A stretch of DNA of 64,000 nt from Moringa oleifera. Its lineage: Eukaryota > Streptophyta > Magnoliopsida > Brassicales > Moringaceae. The translations under genes and the position numbers were made by a program. Positions 1-12,358 of this stretch are shown piece after piece. Within the stretch, counting starts at the first letter, position 1. Each line of letters opens with the position of its first letter. Location of the stretch: the NCBI GenBank assembly GCA_021397835.1, contig JAJFZO010000407.1, positions 5,394,001 to 5,458,000 on the forward strand, read 5' to 3'. The notes beneath the pieces are model-generated. The model saw only the letters and a program-made list of their open reading frames with translations, had not been told where the DNA came from and did no database searches.

Positions 1-3000
1 GTTTCTGAAATATAAAAGGTCCACCAGAAAAGGTGCACCCTGTTTTCCGTCAGATGCTAGAAACCAGATTTATTTACCAGGTCATATGAATATAAAGCTT
101 CTCCTTTAAGCCATATTCACCACACCACAGGTAGTTTCAGAAGAAAAATGAAACCACAATTGCATGCAGAGGCATGCAGAATGAGTTCCATGGGCATTGA
201 TTACCAGACTAATTTCTTACCTGCCCATAAAGTCCCCAGCCAAAAGTAAGCAAGGCTCCGGTATCTATCATTAGAAACAAAAAGCAATCAAGTTAGAAAA
301 CTATTGAAAAATGATAATTTCAAATCTCAGTAGAACCAGCTAGAATGCAACTGTAAGCTATCTAATAAGCCCGTATCATGACTCCAAGGCAAAACTTGAG
401 CAAGAAAATTAGAGATAGGAGATATCTTGACATTGGTCAATCTGGTCAACATCAAATGTTGACCAAGCATAACTATCACAACTGTAATGAACTAGTCCAC
501 TTAATTCTCCTCCAATCTCAGAACTTAAAATGCTCTCTAGAGAAAAGTTAACTGGATAACCAGCCATCAATTGCAAACCTGTTATGACTGCACTATGCCG
601 ACCTCCACAAGCAATTGCCTTCACATAGCTTCCAGAAACTTCAGAAAACTGTGCTGATGCATTTGTGCTTCCTTGATGCGTGACTAAAGATCTATCTTTT
701 CCAGAGGCAGGCGGCTCAGTGCAAGGTATGAGATGCGGAGAAGACACCATTTTTATCCGCGACCCCAAACCTAGCTGTCCTTCACCTCCATAGCCCCAAC
801 CCCAGACCTGTCCTATATCTGAAACTTTGGTAAAAATATGATGCATCAGATGTCTGGCTATATATCAAAAATCTTCCATATCTTCGTACTTCATGCAACC
901 TACAAAACTATTAGGTGTGACCACAAAGAAGAAACACCTCAGGTGCAAATGGCATGTGTGATGTGTGGCAACCAAGACATTGCTAATTGTTTACCTGACA
1001 GTGCTAAAGTATGTCGGCCCCCAGCAGCAACAGTTTTGACCCTCACTCCAGGACCCAAAGTCACAATAGAAGGTGATAATGTGAAGAATTCATCTCCAAA
1101 AGTTAGGCTTTCAGATTCTTCTTTAACTGATGACATTCTTCTTCGCTTTGCAACTTCCTCCCCAGCCCTTCTATTCTCATGCTGGGATGTCAATCCACAA
1201 CTTATATTTGAGCCTTGCGACCTTGGGCTCACTGTAAAAGTTTAACCTTGCAGTGTCAGTCTATAACAATTATAAGGAGGTGACCTTCCAGTTAGCTTTG
1301 AGATAAGAGAGTTGCAATTGAAATCACCTTGTTCACTTGACCCGCTTTGTTTTCCACCACTATCCTTCTGAAAGCTCCCTCCAGTAAAAAAATCACGGGT
1401 CAATTTCCCTGAGGGAACACACTCTTTCCAGCCCCATGTGTACACTTCACCTGTCGCTGCATATTCCAAAATAGAAACAGACCACAAAGACAATGTATGC
1501 AAGACTTTGGAAGCTTGTGAGAGCAGATCAGGCTTGCTTGTTATCAAGATTCTATCATTACTATGCTACATTATCTCTGTTATAGCCTAACACAGACCAA
1601 TGTCTATCACGTAGGGAAGCACATATACACGAGTAAGCACGTAGTGTGGCGTGTTACTGAGATTCTAAGATCACAATTAAACAAGCATAAAATCATCTGT
1701 AGCAAAGTTACTGTGCTGTTGAACTGCTTGAACAACAGAATTGGCATCTTCTAAATAAAAGTTACATGGTTCACTTTTCTCCCATGGCAAAGAGGACTTC
1801 TTAATTCCTAAACAGAGATAAAATACAGTTGATCAACAGAAGCAACATCTATTACCTCTTGTAGCTGCATACTAAAGTAACAAGCAAAGAAAAAGAAAAT
1901 AGATTAAAAGGTACCTGTAGTTGAAGCACAATGGGCCCAACCAGCAGCGGCCTTGACCACCGAAACTTCAGTTGGAAGAGGAAATGGCTCTGGCATTTCC
2001 TTAACAACGAAAAGAGAAGAGGTTGCAAAATCAGTTCATAACAGAGAATAGAAAATATAATTTCATAAATCCCAACATCACAGCATTACCCCATGCTTTC
2101 CCGAAGTCCAGCAGCTTTGACCCTCATCATTTGCTGAACCCCATGTTATAAGTTTTCCAGACTCTAATTTCACAGTAAAATTATCAGCCATATCAACTAC
2201 TTATAAGATCAGATGATCAAAAAATTGCATTTCAGATATAACAGAATTTTTAAGTTAAACAGAGAAATTATGATTAAATAATCAACCTTCCAGAGAAACC
2301 TAAATAGAATGAGATATTTCTAATTCTCCTAAAAATGAACCACATCAACTTCTTTAAGGATCAGATGAACAAAGTACTGCATTTCTGATATAACAAAACT
2401 TTAAAATTAGTTAAAAAGGAGAAACTAAAATCATATAACTTGACAGACAGAACTCAAGACAACAAGATGTAACAAATTGGTTCTCCTAAATGCAAAAGTG
2501 CATAGCAATTATTAACCACAGCAGCTACTTTTCAGATCAGCTGAAGAAGTTATTGGATTCAGATGTAACAGTACTTCAAATTAGTTAAAAGAGAAATTAA
2601 AATCAAGTATCCGCTCCGCAGAGAGATCTGAAGACAATGAGATGCAACAAATCGGTGATCTTAAACTTCAAAATGCTGACGAGAATTATACAATCGATAT
2701 TAGAAGTCGTCACATGGAGCTAAAAGGAACTCATGCTCACAGCTACGAGTAAAAAGTTCAAATCCTAGATGATCAGAATCTAATAAGTAGAAAACGAGGC
2801 TTTAGTCAGTACATCAGTTTAATCCAAATACATATACTAATAAATAGAAATTAAGAAAAGATATTGAGCGAGATGAAGCGTCAAGTACTAACCAGAAATG
2901 GCCATAGCAAATCCACAACCACCGCCACAAACATCCTTCCACGAATCGCCACCGTGGACAGTTTCTGGTAACCGGACTGGAACAGGTGAAAGTATTGGCG

Positions 3001-3088
3001 ACTTCTCCGGCAAGGCTCCCGGTAGATAACCCCACATATAGACCATATCGTCTTTACGCTCATCCATTTTCACTCCATTTCCATTCAT
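1..3088 (-). CDS. RCC1-repeat protein, TCF1/UVR8-like (3' end outside window)
   Basis: Beta-propeller protein of the RCC1 family; plant members act in the nucleus in cold, light or UV-B signalling. Exons on the minus strand: 3088-2893, 2196-2090, 1999-1915, 1450-1247, 1231-995, 818-579 and 264-221, all with GT-AG introns, giving about 270 residues in frame. A likely acceptor at positions 8-4 leads into a further exon beyond the edge. RCC1 repeat signatures are visible: VYMWGYLPG near the start, KLITWGSANDEGQS, GEVYTWGWKE, GQVWGWGYGGEGQLGLGS, LLTFGWGLYGQ, and AAGGRHT/ACGGRHS strand ends. The start ATG is followed by a short acidic/basic leader and then the first blade. The closest family I recall is At3g55580 (TCF1), but UVR8 or another RCC1 protein is not excluded. 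Intron 1 ends in AAGTAG, so two in-frame acceptors three bases apart are possible (2199 or 2196). Confidence 0.85.
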
Positions 3089-3388
3089 GACGGATTCGAC
3101 AGAACCTGAACAAACCAGCAGACAGAAGTCTCTTCAAGGAAGAGAGAGACACAAGCTTATCAATCTCTCTCTCCTCCAATCTGCTTAGCGTTTCTTCAAA
3201 GAGAGTTTAATGCAGAGAGAACTCTTTTTGGAGAAATGCAACAAAAAATTAAAGAGAGCGGTAACAGAGAGACAGAAAAAGAGAGAGAGGGCGATATCCT
3301 GAAAACCAACCAGGAAAAACAAAAAAGAAAAAAGAAAAAAAAAAGATTACGGAAATGGGGGCGTATCATTTACGGGGATGTAGCATGT

Positions 3389-3426
3389 GCCACGTCAGAT
3401 GCCACGTGATTGTCAAGTACACGTGG
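3389..3426. promoter_or_regulatory. ACGT/G-box cluster upstream of the RCC1 gene
   Basis: Three ACGT cores lie within 38 bases: GCCACGTCA at 3389-3397, CACGTG at 3403-3408 and CACGTG at 3420-3425 (read as ACACGTGGC). They sit about 300 bp upstream of the RCC1-gene ATG. Such elements bind bZIP and bHLH factors (HY5, ABF and PIF types). Their role here is inferred from position. Confidence 0.55.
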
Positions 3427-6400
3427 CGAGATCATGGCCGCGTGTGGGGATTATTCCCTTCAGGCCATGAGTCCCCTAGAACTTTCTGGAAGAAGACCGG
3501 CAGACATTAAAAACTCTCCTCGTTTTGGAAGCTTGTCCATTTGGTCGACACGCGTGAGGGCAACTACTCCAAAATATTATTAACTAATGCAACTAATGCA
3601 TGTGTTTTAGATTTAAGTAATAACTTAATTGTTTCTCTGTGTGCTAATCCTGGCTGGAGAATCCACCAGAAGTTGCTGCGTGGCAGGACCATCACCGTTG
3701 GATTAAATGAGATCCGATGATCTGATGAGCGTACGGGAGAGTGCCACGTCGCCATACCTAATAGGATGGTAATCATTATTGGCCTGTAAACTATATTATT
3801 TTCTTAATATAGTTACGATGAGGTGAACAGTAAGCGAGTCTAGACAGGTTTGGGCAATTTGGATGTGGTCAATGATTTGAGATACAAATGGCCGAGTGAC
3901 CCGAGCCCATGGGCCCAAGGGGCTCTGTTCCCTAAGGACAAGTGCATGTTGTGAACCCTGGTCAGCATTGTAGATTTTGGACTCGTGGACCCAACTTTTT
4001 ACACCGGGAGCCAATAGGCTGTCGGTTTGCACCAAAATGTTGCAGTAGGAAATGAAACCAAATTATTATTTCTGGTGTTCCTTCATTTTGCCATGATATC
4101 TCAAGGCTTGAAAGAAAACATCAGAGGCATCGTCGGTCATTAATGTTTCTTCTAGCTCTGTTCAGTAATTATCAATCAATATCAAACGACTTTGATCTGT
4201 CTTATGGCTTGTACTTTGTATTTGTTTTGGGAGAAGTCCAATTTTTGAGCTCAAAAGTCTTGGTAAAGAAATTGAAATCAAAGTTAGGTTGCCTGGCAGA
4301 TATGCCTTCCAATTGAATACAGACCGGCATCAAATAGAAATGACTGCAATCATAATAATTAAGATAAATGTATGACAAATTATCAAAATTGAAAATTCAA
4401 GTTAATGAGAAATTTAAAGACTCAGTTGTTTTAGATTATAATATAAGTTCTCACAATTTGACTTGACAGCGCTCACTTTGATGTCATGCTGATATATATA
4501 TATAAATGAAGCAATTATATTAATTTGACGACTCAAACCCGAAGACTCTTTTGAAGATATGTTGATTGCAATTTTACGTGCCCTTCATTTTGGTTATGAG
4601 ATAGGATGCTATCTTATGACCAAATATATGTACATATCCTTTGATTTACTCTCAGTCATATCTTTATCAGTAAAATATTAATGTGTATACATAAAAGAGG
4701 AAGACTGTGGGCAGGTCAAGTTACGTTATATATTATTATTATAACTTAGAAGGTATTAACAGTATTGGTATTTCTTATGCTCGTTAGTATATGTAATTAA
4801 TTTACAAGACGTATCTACTCGTAAGAATTTTAATAATTGAAGATGGATGTGTATGAAAGTTGCATTAAATTAGAAGCTCTACTTGCACCTAAACTTGTCT
4901 TTATTTTCTTAGAAAATGAATTAGTTTGGAGGATGACCCTGCTGTCTCTGATTTTTTTTCCAAAAATATATTATTGAATAGATGCTAAGAAAGGTGCATT
5001 GCAATTATCAATGATTTAAGGAGGCTATACGTACAAACATTCAAAATTCTTAAGTAGTAATAATATTATTACTTAGTTGTTGAAAACATACGGAACGTTC
5101 GGTCGGTCCACTAGACCTCTTGTTAAAATAGTGACAGTAACAATATTTAAAGTTTTAATAATATATCCTAAGAAAGAAACCCTAGATCGATAATGTTGAA
5201 GTTATATCTCTTATGTTATGTGGTCACCAGTGTCATATCGTTTGTACCCGATATCATATCATGTGTTGGTCCCTCGCCTTCGGATAATTATCCATCCTAC
5301 CCTTCATTTTCTATCGGAAATTTAATTTCTTGTTTAATGTCTCTCTTCCTCGTTCTAAATTTTTCTTACATAGTTTTATTATTAAATCAAGTTGAGAATG
5401 AAGACATTTATTGCGGAATCTCATCTCTGGGGATAAGACAATCTTACTTGCGTATTTATATAAAGAAGTTGTCAGGGGTCCTCAGCGTATGCATGAGACA
5501 ATATTATACTAATCCGGAGATGATGTTAATAATAAGTATGCTTTCTCTTTTGTCTAATCTTTTGGAAGCAATGATGGGAATATCGGATTCTACGTAATGA
5601 ATTATGAGTCTTGAGTGATAACTATGGCTATATTAATTTAATTGTTCTCTTTATTTTTCCTAATATTATCTTGGATTAAGCATGGTAAATAAGGTTGTTA
5701 ATCTTGTCTGTTTAATTAAATTCATGTCTATAAAGAGAGAGTGATTAAACAATTTCATTACAAGGAGAGATCATATACACATATGTTTGGTATGGTCAAG
5801 ATTTGTGGGACAGTTCTTGCTTAAGACAATGGTCTACCGCAAATTCTTCTTCTTAAGCAAAGTATCATGTTGAGACAGTACCATCAATAATGTTCGGTCA
5901 GTCAAACCAATTGATTCATTAAGAAATTATAAATCATTAATTATGCAGCACCCTGTTATTTATATATTTAATTCAGTACTTAGAAGAATATTTTTTAATT
6001 TTAGGGAAGAGTTGTTTACTTGGGGGACTTGATTTGGAGTCCTTTTAAACACTTGATTCCTTTTAAGTTTAGGTAATAATAGATGGGCCTATAGCTAGAT
6101 CTTATAAGTGAAAAGAACAAGAAGAGTACTTCCATTAAATAAGTTGAAATTAATACAAGATATACAGAAGGCAGAGTGATTATAACAGTTGCCATAGTTT
6201 GATGATGTGGTTAAAAGAGCTTAAGAAGAATTAATTGAGTACTTACTACACAAATATGAAAGAAGCAAATTATAACACATGCATATTATAATTTTTAGGC
6301 AGTAGAATGCACCAAATCAAGCAGATTTTTAAGTGTATTTTTTTCATCTGTGACCAATTTCACATTAATAAGTTCTCAAAGAAGACACCCACCAATATTT

Positions 6401-7315
6401 GATTTGAGAGAAAACCCATAAAGATCTTCAAGTCTTTGGAGAAGCATCTCTTGTCACATGTGTCACTGCTTTCTTGGCTCTATATAATGACTTGGACAAA
6501 TAATACTATATGCAAATCTACATTAATCTTGAAAACTTCAGCACTGCTGGAGTTCCAAAGCTGTTGCTCAAAAGGGTTGGTCTTGAAGGGAACATCCATT
6601 GGAACCATCGTGCCATCTTTTTTATATAAATAGATATGTATTTAATATGGATAAATTGTCAGATGAAACGAGAGTTTCTATTGATGTGAACTTTACAGAA
6701 TTTTTGAAAAGAGTTTATATCAATATATATGAACTTCATCCCAATTTAATTTCATTGTTAAGATTAATTTTACTGTTGGTATGGTTACATGTATTTCTAT
6801 TGTACTTCTCTTTTAAACTCTAATATATGCAGGCAGGGGAGTAAATATTTTTCTTATAGTAAGTCCAAATAAGACATCTAAGCATAAACTGTGTGCTCAT
6901 AATTAAGACCATCATGTCATCTCTTCCGCTAAGTATCTCCGAGGAGATTTCAGTCAGATGATCACAGTTTGTCCTTAAGCTACTACACCAGAGAAGCAGT
7001 CCTCTGCAGGAGCCCACACTAGTAATTTTCTAACCTTCTCTCAAAGAAAGAGCTGAAGAATAAAGAAAGCTGGAGTACTTGCAGCGGCTGTTGGAGTCCA
7101 ACCACAAAAACACAAAGGAGTTAGCTGACTCTTAGACAGCCAAAGGTAGAGTACCCACCAATTCACCTTCTACACAAATCTCTCTAAGCAATCTGGGCTT
7201 ACGCCTTGTATATAGACTGCAACATGTAGGTTTCAGCACCTCCACTGATATTCTCCTCTATCTCCTTCTTCCCGAGGGCTTCCAGTGCTATTTTAGTCCC
7301 CCTTACAGTGCAACA
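3427..7315. other. Intergenic, about 3.9 kb, no supported gene
   Basis: This AT-rich spacer separates the RCC1 gene from the zinc-finger gene, and the two are divergently transcribed. Another ACGT element, CCACGTCGCC, lies at about 3743-3752. A 134-codon open frame at 5193-5597 encodes a hydrophobic peptide resembling nothing I know. A GC-richer patch at about 3800-4040 has no recognisable product. The last 200 bases before 7316 are pyrimidine-rich and probably hold the 5' UTR of the zinc-finger gene. Confidence 0.5.
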
Positions 7316-8206
7316 ATGGAGGAAGCTCGGTACTGGATGTGGACTAAGAGGAGACATAGTTTGAGTTCTTCTTTTCAGGCGTCAACACATGCTGCATACG
7401 ATGATTCATGGGAAGAGCAAGCCTTTGCAGAAGACGCAGCTGGGCCTCTGGGCGGCTGTGTATGGCCGCCAAGATCTTACTCTTGTAGCTTCTGTAGAAG
7501 AGAATTTAGATCAGCTCAAGCTCTAGGAGGTCACATGAATGTCCACAGGAGAGACAGAGCTAGACTGAAGCAGTCTCCAGGACCCCACAATGAAATTCTT
7601 CAGCATGATAATCAAAACCCCTTTTCAGCTTTGGAAGTTCAATACCCATCTCAGGTTTGTACCTTGCTTTATAACCCTAACCCTAATTCTGATCCCGTCA
7701 TTCTTGCTTCATCATCCTCACCTCCTAGGGTTTCAGCTCTACCTAGCCAAGGGAATTGTCCTGAACAGCCCTTGTTCCCTCCTTTTTCCTCTCCTATTAT
7801 TCAGGAAAAGCCCAAGAGATCTTTTCTTGCTTCCCCGCAATCATGTTCAAACTCGTTTCGTGACATATATTACCAATTCTCTGATCTGAGAACTCAAGGA
7901 GAAGATGACTCAAGAAAACTAGAATCAGGATGTAGGGCCAAAGTAGATTATCTTAAAACTGATTTGTCAGTTAGCTTGAATTTGGTCGTTCGTCAGAGTT
8001 GCCCATGCCCAACTGTACCAGATGGTAAGGAGGAGGCCATAGGCTGCAAGAGAAGAAGAATCAACGCATCTTCAGTACCTTTCTTCTTAAAGTCAAGTTC
8101 AACTGATAAGCATCATATTCAATCAGAGGAACCTGAACTCGGCCACACCCCCGTAGAGGAGTTAGATCTCGAGCTCAGGCTTGGAGAGAGGCCAAAGGCG
8201 AAGTAG
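7316..8206 (+). CDS. Single C2H2 zinc-finger transcription factor, SUPERMAN/ZFP10 type
   Basis: Intronless nuclear transcription factor of 296 aa with one plant-type C2H2 finger. C57, C60, H73 and H77 coordinate zinc, and the invariant QALGGH (residues 68-73) contacts DNA. A basic [10 protein letters not shown] stretch follows the finger. The C terminus carries LDLELRL (283-289), an EAR-type motif that recruits TOPLESS-like corepressors in this family, so it is probably a repressor. The N-terminal [14 protein letters not shown] block and the conserved acidic stretch before the finger fit the ZFP10/SUPERMAN subgroup better than RABBIT EARS. Family members control floral and cell-division patterning. 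The start is the first ATG of the frame and matches the expected N terminus. A second EAR-bearing single-finger gene lies 3.6 kb downstream on the same strand. Confidence 0.9.
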   Translation: MEEARYWMWTKRRHSLSSSFQASTHAAYDDSWEEQAFAEDAAGPLGGCVWPPRSYSCSFCRREFRSAQALGGHMNVHRRDRARLKQSPGPHNEILQHDNQNPFSALEVQYPSQVCTLLYNPNPNSDPVILASSSSPPRVSALPSQGNCPEQPLFPPFSSPIIQEKPKRSFLASPQSCSNSFRDIYYQFSDLRTQGEDDSRKLESGCRAKVDYLKTDLSVSLNLVVRQSCPCPTVPDGKEEAIGCKRRRINASSVPFFLKSSSTDKHHIQSEEPELGHTPVEELDLELRLGERPKAK

Positions 8207-11200
8207 TACCAATCGACAACTCCTTAATTTACTTATCTGTGTTGTTTGCTTTCCTTCTTTCCTTGTCTGATTTCCTTTCCATATTAGAGGTCAAGTCCCC
8301 TTTGCTTTGAGTTTGACAAGCTTGAGCTCCCCAAGTCCTCATGAATTAGCAAGGTGTAACAGTAACACTGTAAAGTCTCCCATTCATCTGAGAGAAGGAT
8401 GATATATTGTTATTACGTCTCAGCTTGTTGTTAATAAACTTGTAGATAATTTAGCAGTTGATTGCTACATTTATCGATTTTCACTATAAGTATTTTGGAC
8501 ACTGATAAATTCTATGCCTCCTCGTATTGTATTCTTGTTATCATCTTCATAGTTTTATACAACTAATAAGGTAGTGAGCTTCTTACATGTGTAAGTTATA
8601 GCAACACTCAAGTTAATTACTTATGTTGAACATCAGTATATGTTCCATGCCCCATGATTAACTGTTTCCTTCCTGAACATCGATCTGATTTCCAATTCAC
8701 AGTTCACAGAAGAATCACATTTTTATTAGCTATGCCGGAAGAGTTATATATGCATATGGAGGGACTGATATGGTGCTTTAGAATATGCCTTGATTTGCTG
8801 TAAATCTTGCATCGAAATTGTAAACCGGAACAGCTGGGTGCATGTTTTGGAACGTAGGTCAAGATGGGATGTCTGAAATCTGAATGTGTTTGCTGCAGAG
8901 AGAGAGAGAGAGAAGAATGGGAAGTTGAAAGAGTTTAATTATGGGTAATAAGATAAGGGTATGGATGAGTTATGAGAGTAGAACTGCATGGAACATCGTG
9001 AGCTCTTTTTCCCATTCAGTACCGCACTGACATTCTATAGGACACAAACTAAACAAACCCACCACAACACACACGAACAGATGGATCTTCAAAGACATAT
9101 AAGTCAGATACATCACAACATCCATTCTCTTTTTCTCTTATATTATTATCATTATCATCATCATCATCATCATCATCATCAACATGCGACATCATGAGCT
9201 CTGATGCAGTAGTTGCAGTCCACATGAGTCCATTTACTTACAGTCTCTTCCCTACTTTTCTCCCTTGTTTTCCTTATCACACATTCTTTCTCTCTCCTTC
9301 TCTTTCCCTCTCTTCTCTTCACAGTCCTTCCAAAATAGCCACCAACTCCGGGAATCAATCCATTTAAGTATTCCAGGAGATGATTTAAGAACCTTTTTTA
9401 TTCATAATGGGAATATTATCTCATCAAGATTTAAAGGCGCTATCTACGCATCTTTTGTTTCTTCTTGTGTATGTATGATTATCTATACACACCTTGTAGT
9501 GAGAAACATGCCAAAAGTGAAAAAAATAAACTAGTAAATAAAGTATAAATTCTCATGTATGTGAACCCTAAAGCTAGGTGCAGTGTTTAAAATTGTGCAG
9601 GATACAAGGTGGTTGGTTTTTCCCATTCTCTAAACGGGAAACTGGATGGAACATCTCCTTGATGACTTCAATGGGTTTAGCAGAGAAACTGAGGAAGAGC
9701 TGTTATACAGAAGGAATTTAAGTCATACCCAACAGTTAATTCCCATAAAAGGCTAAGAATTGAAGATCGTTTTAATGATTTGAAGCCCTTTTACATGTGG
9801 GTTTTGTTTTGTTCGATGCATTTGATAGAGAAAGACGCAGAGAGAATAGACTAGTGGCATAGATAGCAAAAGGGGTACTAGAGAGGAAAGTGAGATTGTT
9901 TTGCTGTGGCTACTAGCAAGTGCTACATCTGTGTAAGATTGTTTAATGGTGATTGGTTGGGATTTGTCTTCATCAGGTTGTGAGTTGGATAGGTTTGCTT
10001 AAGAACAACTAGCGAGGTCTGATACAACCAGAGAGGCCTCCATGAAGTTTTTGGTGAAGTTGCAGAAGTGCACATGGGCATGACATGTCGTTTCTCTCTT
10101 ACCTTTTTTAATTCAAAGGAGTTTATATAGAATTGAGTGATGGAATGGCAACTTATTCTCAGCATGAGATTTCTCTATTTAGGGCATTCCCCCAGTTCCA
10201 AATTAATAAATTATATTTGTTTAAATCACTCAGCAGGAATTTCCTTGAAGAATAAATTCCAGAGTAATTGGGTTGGTTGTTTGGAAGCAGTTGTTTACAA
10301 TTGTTTTGACAGCTAAGGGTATATTTGCATGGGAAGGGAGTTCCTCTCTCTCTCTCTCTCTCCCTTCATATTCACCTAATAATCCAGCCCATGAGAGATT
10401 AAGCTAAGATTTTTAGTAACAACGTTCAAATCTAAATCTAAGTTATAAAAATAATCGAAAATATCACGTGCATGATCATGGCTTGCCATATATTTTCCAA
10501 GTACATGTAGTTGTCGGAATACAGACATTAAGGAATTAATACTAATATACTAGCACATATATATATATATACACACACTCTCAATCATTATTTACAAGAA
10601 AGCCCTAATGCCTATCTTCAGAGGCTTGGACTCGCTTGCCCTGTTAATGGCAAGCAAAGGAATCAACTTACATGATATACCCACCGGAGGCGAGTTAATT
10701 CACATAGACAATTACTACTTAATTAACAAAGCATACTTTGTTATTTGCTGATTAATTCTCAAATCAGATAATTAATTAAGGAATTAATGCGACTGTTTGT
10801 CGGCAAGCAAGCTATCTTTCTTCTCCACGCAACCTAAAGCCTCTTGTTTGGGACTGAATTTACTAAGCAGTTTATACCCGTGATGATGAAATAGTCGGTT
10901 GCGATATCAACATTACCGAATGTCGTCAGAGGCGGCAGCATGATCAAATTGTGATGATCCAAGCTCTCCTTTCTTTATAAAACTCATGTTTTCTATGGGT
11001 AGGTTTGATGCATCCACTGCATGAGTAACAACAGGCAACTAGTTAATTTATCTGATCAATTGGTATCAGCAACATATTGCTACGTGGGTATCATTATGTG
11101 TTAAGTGTCATTGTCGCTGCCAAAGTGTTCAATTAATCGAATGAAGATTAATAACTAAAAGCAAGTAAATGCCACATTCATTTAGTATAATTAATTTTGT

Positions 11201-11791
11201 AGAACTAAAGATCCATTAGGGAAAATGATCGCTCCAATGTTGCTTATAAGGCAAGGAATATCGAGTTAAACCCTTCATGCCCATGAAGAGTCTACATATT
11301 AATTTTCACTGCGCCTCCTCTAGGTAATTAAGTTTGTATTGCATCACACAGCATGCTTAACTATCACGAAAACAGGGACTCTTTGACAATTGCATTTCTT
11401 TATTTTCCTTTAATCCAATCAGAACTTCTCACGGAGTCCTTAAGGTAAGATTGTTTACGCACATCACGCCTTTACTGACTGATTAAACAAATGTGGCATA
11501 AAGGGGCAGCTGTGCTGGATGATCATAGTAAATCTGGAGCTATTAGCCAATTCAACGTTGAATTCATTTTGGTCAACCAAATGAACGGTTCAAATTTAGA
11601 ATTTATTGTTCATATATGCATGTAAGCTAGCTACCGTATAAGAATATGACAGGCCTGCTATATTGCGTTATTCTTCTCAATGTGAAAATCTATCTTAATT
11701 TCGTTGACTATATATCTGTACTTGCCCCAGCCCCCAATTCCCTTCTCTTTTATCACTATAACGATGTGATCTTTCTCATCGTTTCTTTTGA
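8207..11791. other. Intergenic, about 3.6 kb, with several microsatellites
   Basis: I see no gene here. The region contains an (AG)n run at 8897-8912, a (TCA)n run at about 9154-9181, a (CT)n run at 10344-10362 and an (AT)n run at about 10555-10571. The pyrimidine-rich stretch around 9240-9330 looks like low-complexity DNA. The last 100 bases are presumably promoter and 5' UTR of the TAC1-like gene. Confidence 0.5.
9154..9181. repeat. (TCA)n trinucleotide microsatellite
   Basis: About nine consecutive TCA units, preceded by imperfect TTA/TCA units from about 9140. It is non-coding and likely length-variable between individuals. Confidence 0.9.
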
Positions 11792-12358
11792 ATGAAAATG
11801 GAGGGTAACACGGAACAAAGCACGGAAAAGTACTCTAACTGGAGCTCTAGTGATCATCGGGGTTCAGGTAAAGTTAGGTCTTATACGTGTACGTTTTGCA
11901 AGAGAGGATTCTCAAACGCACAGGCGCTAGGAGGTCATATGAATATCCATAGACGAGATAGGGCGAAGCTCAGACAATCCCCTGGTGAAAGTTCCCTCTC
12001 TCTGGACACCCCAAAGTCATCGAATCCCAGCGAGATTCCTCACACTTCTGATGATAAAAGTCTGATCCTGTCTGAATCTAGTGAGGAGCTAATTTCTTGC
12101 TGTACTCCTAAAAGAGTACCACGGACTCCTGGGAGCAAGGATGATGGAGAAGAGCTGCTTCGGGCGCTGCCCTTCTTTGACGATAAGCCTTCGCCAAGAG
12201 ATTGTGGAGAGGCTGCTAGCAGTTCAGGCCGTGATGATGCGAAGAAGAAGATGGAAGAGAGTCACGGTTTGTCTCAGACGGAGTTAGACCTTGAGCTTCG
12301 GCTAGGGTCTGAGCCTCATAAGACGGCAACGAAGAGTACAGCAAGAGAGTTCTTTTGA
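11792..12358 (+). CDS. Single C2H2 zinc-finger transcription factor, TAC1-like
   Basis: Intronless, 188 aa. One C2H2 finger uses C33, C36, H49 and H53, with QALGGH at 44-49, followed by the basic [10 protein letters not shown]. The C terminus has LDLELRL (165-171), an EAR-type repression motif. The short length and the sequence [20 protein letters not shown] match TELOMERASE ACTIVATOR1 (TAC1)-type factors, which in Arabidopsis link auxin response to telomerase activity; that role is carried over from family knowledge, not shown here. A second in-frame ATG at 11798 is equally plausible as the start. The finger resembles that of the gene at 7316-8206 on the same strand, suggesting an old tandem relationship. 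Confidence 0.88.
   Translation: MKMEGNTEQSTEKYSNWSSSDHRGSGKVRSYTCTFCKRGFSNAQALGGHMNIHRRDRAKLRQSPGESSLSLDTPKSSNPSEIPHTSDDKSLILSESSEELISCCTPKRVPRTPGSKDDGEELLRALPFFDDKPSPRDCGEAASSSGRDDAKKKMEESHGLSQTELDLELRLGSEPHKTATKSTAREFF

Noticed and set aside
409..846. Long minus-strand frame read as a separate small gene
   Set aside because: Only its middle part (818-579) is coding; it is an exon of the RCC1 gene with intron read-through at both ends.
2748..2768. GTTCAAATCC as a pol III B-box in RCC1 intron 1
   Set aside because: No A-box at the right distance upstream and no cloverleaf.
5193..5597. 134-codon hydrophobic open frame on the plus strand
   Set aside because: No family resemblance, AT-rich codon use, no promoter context; likely chance.
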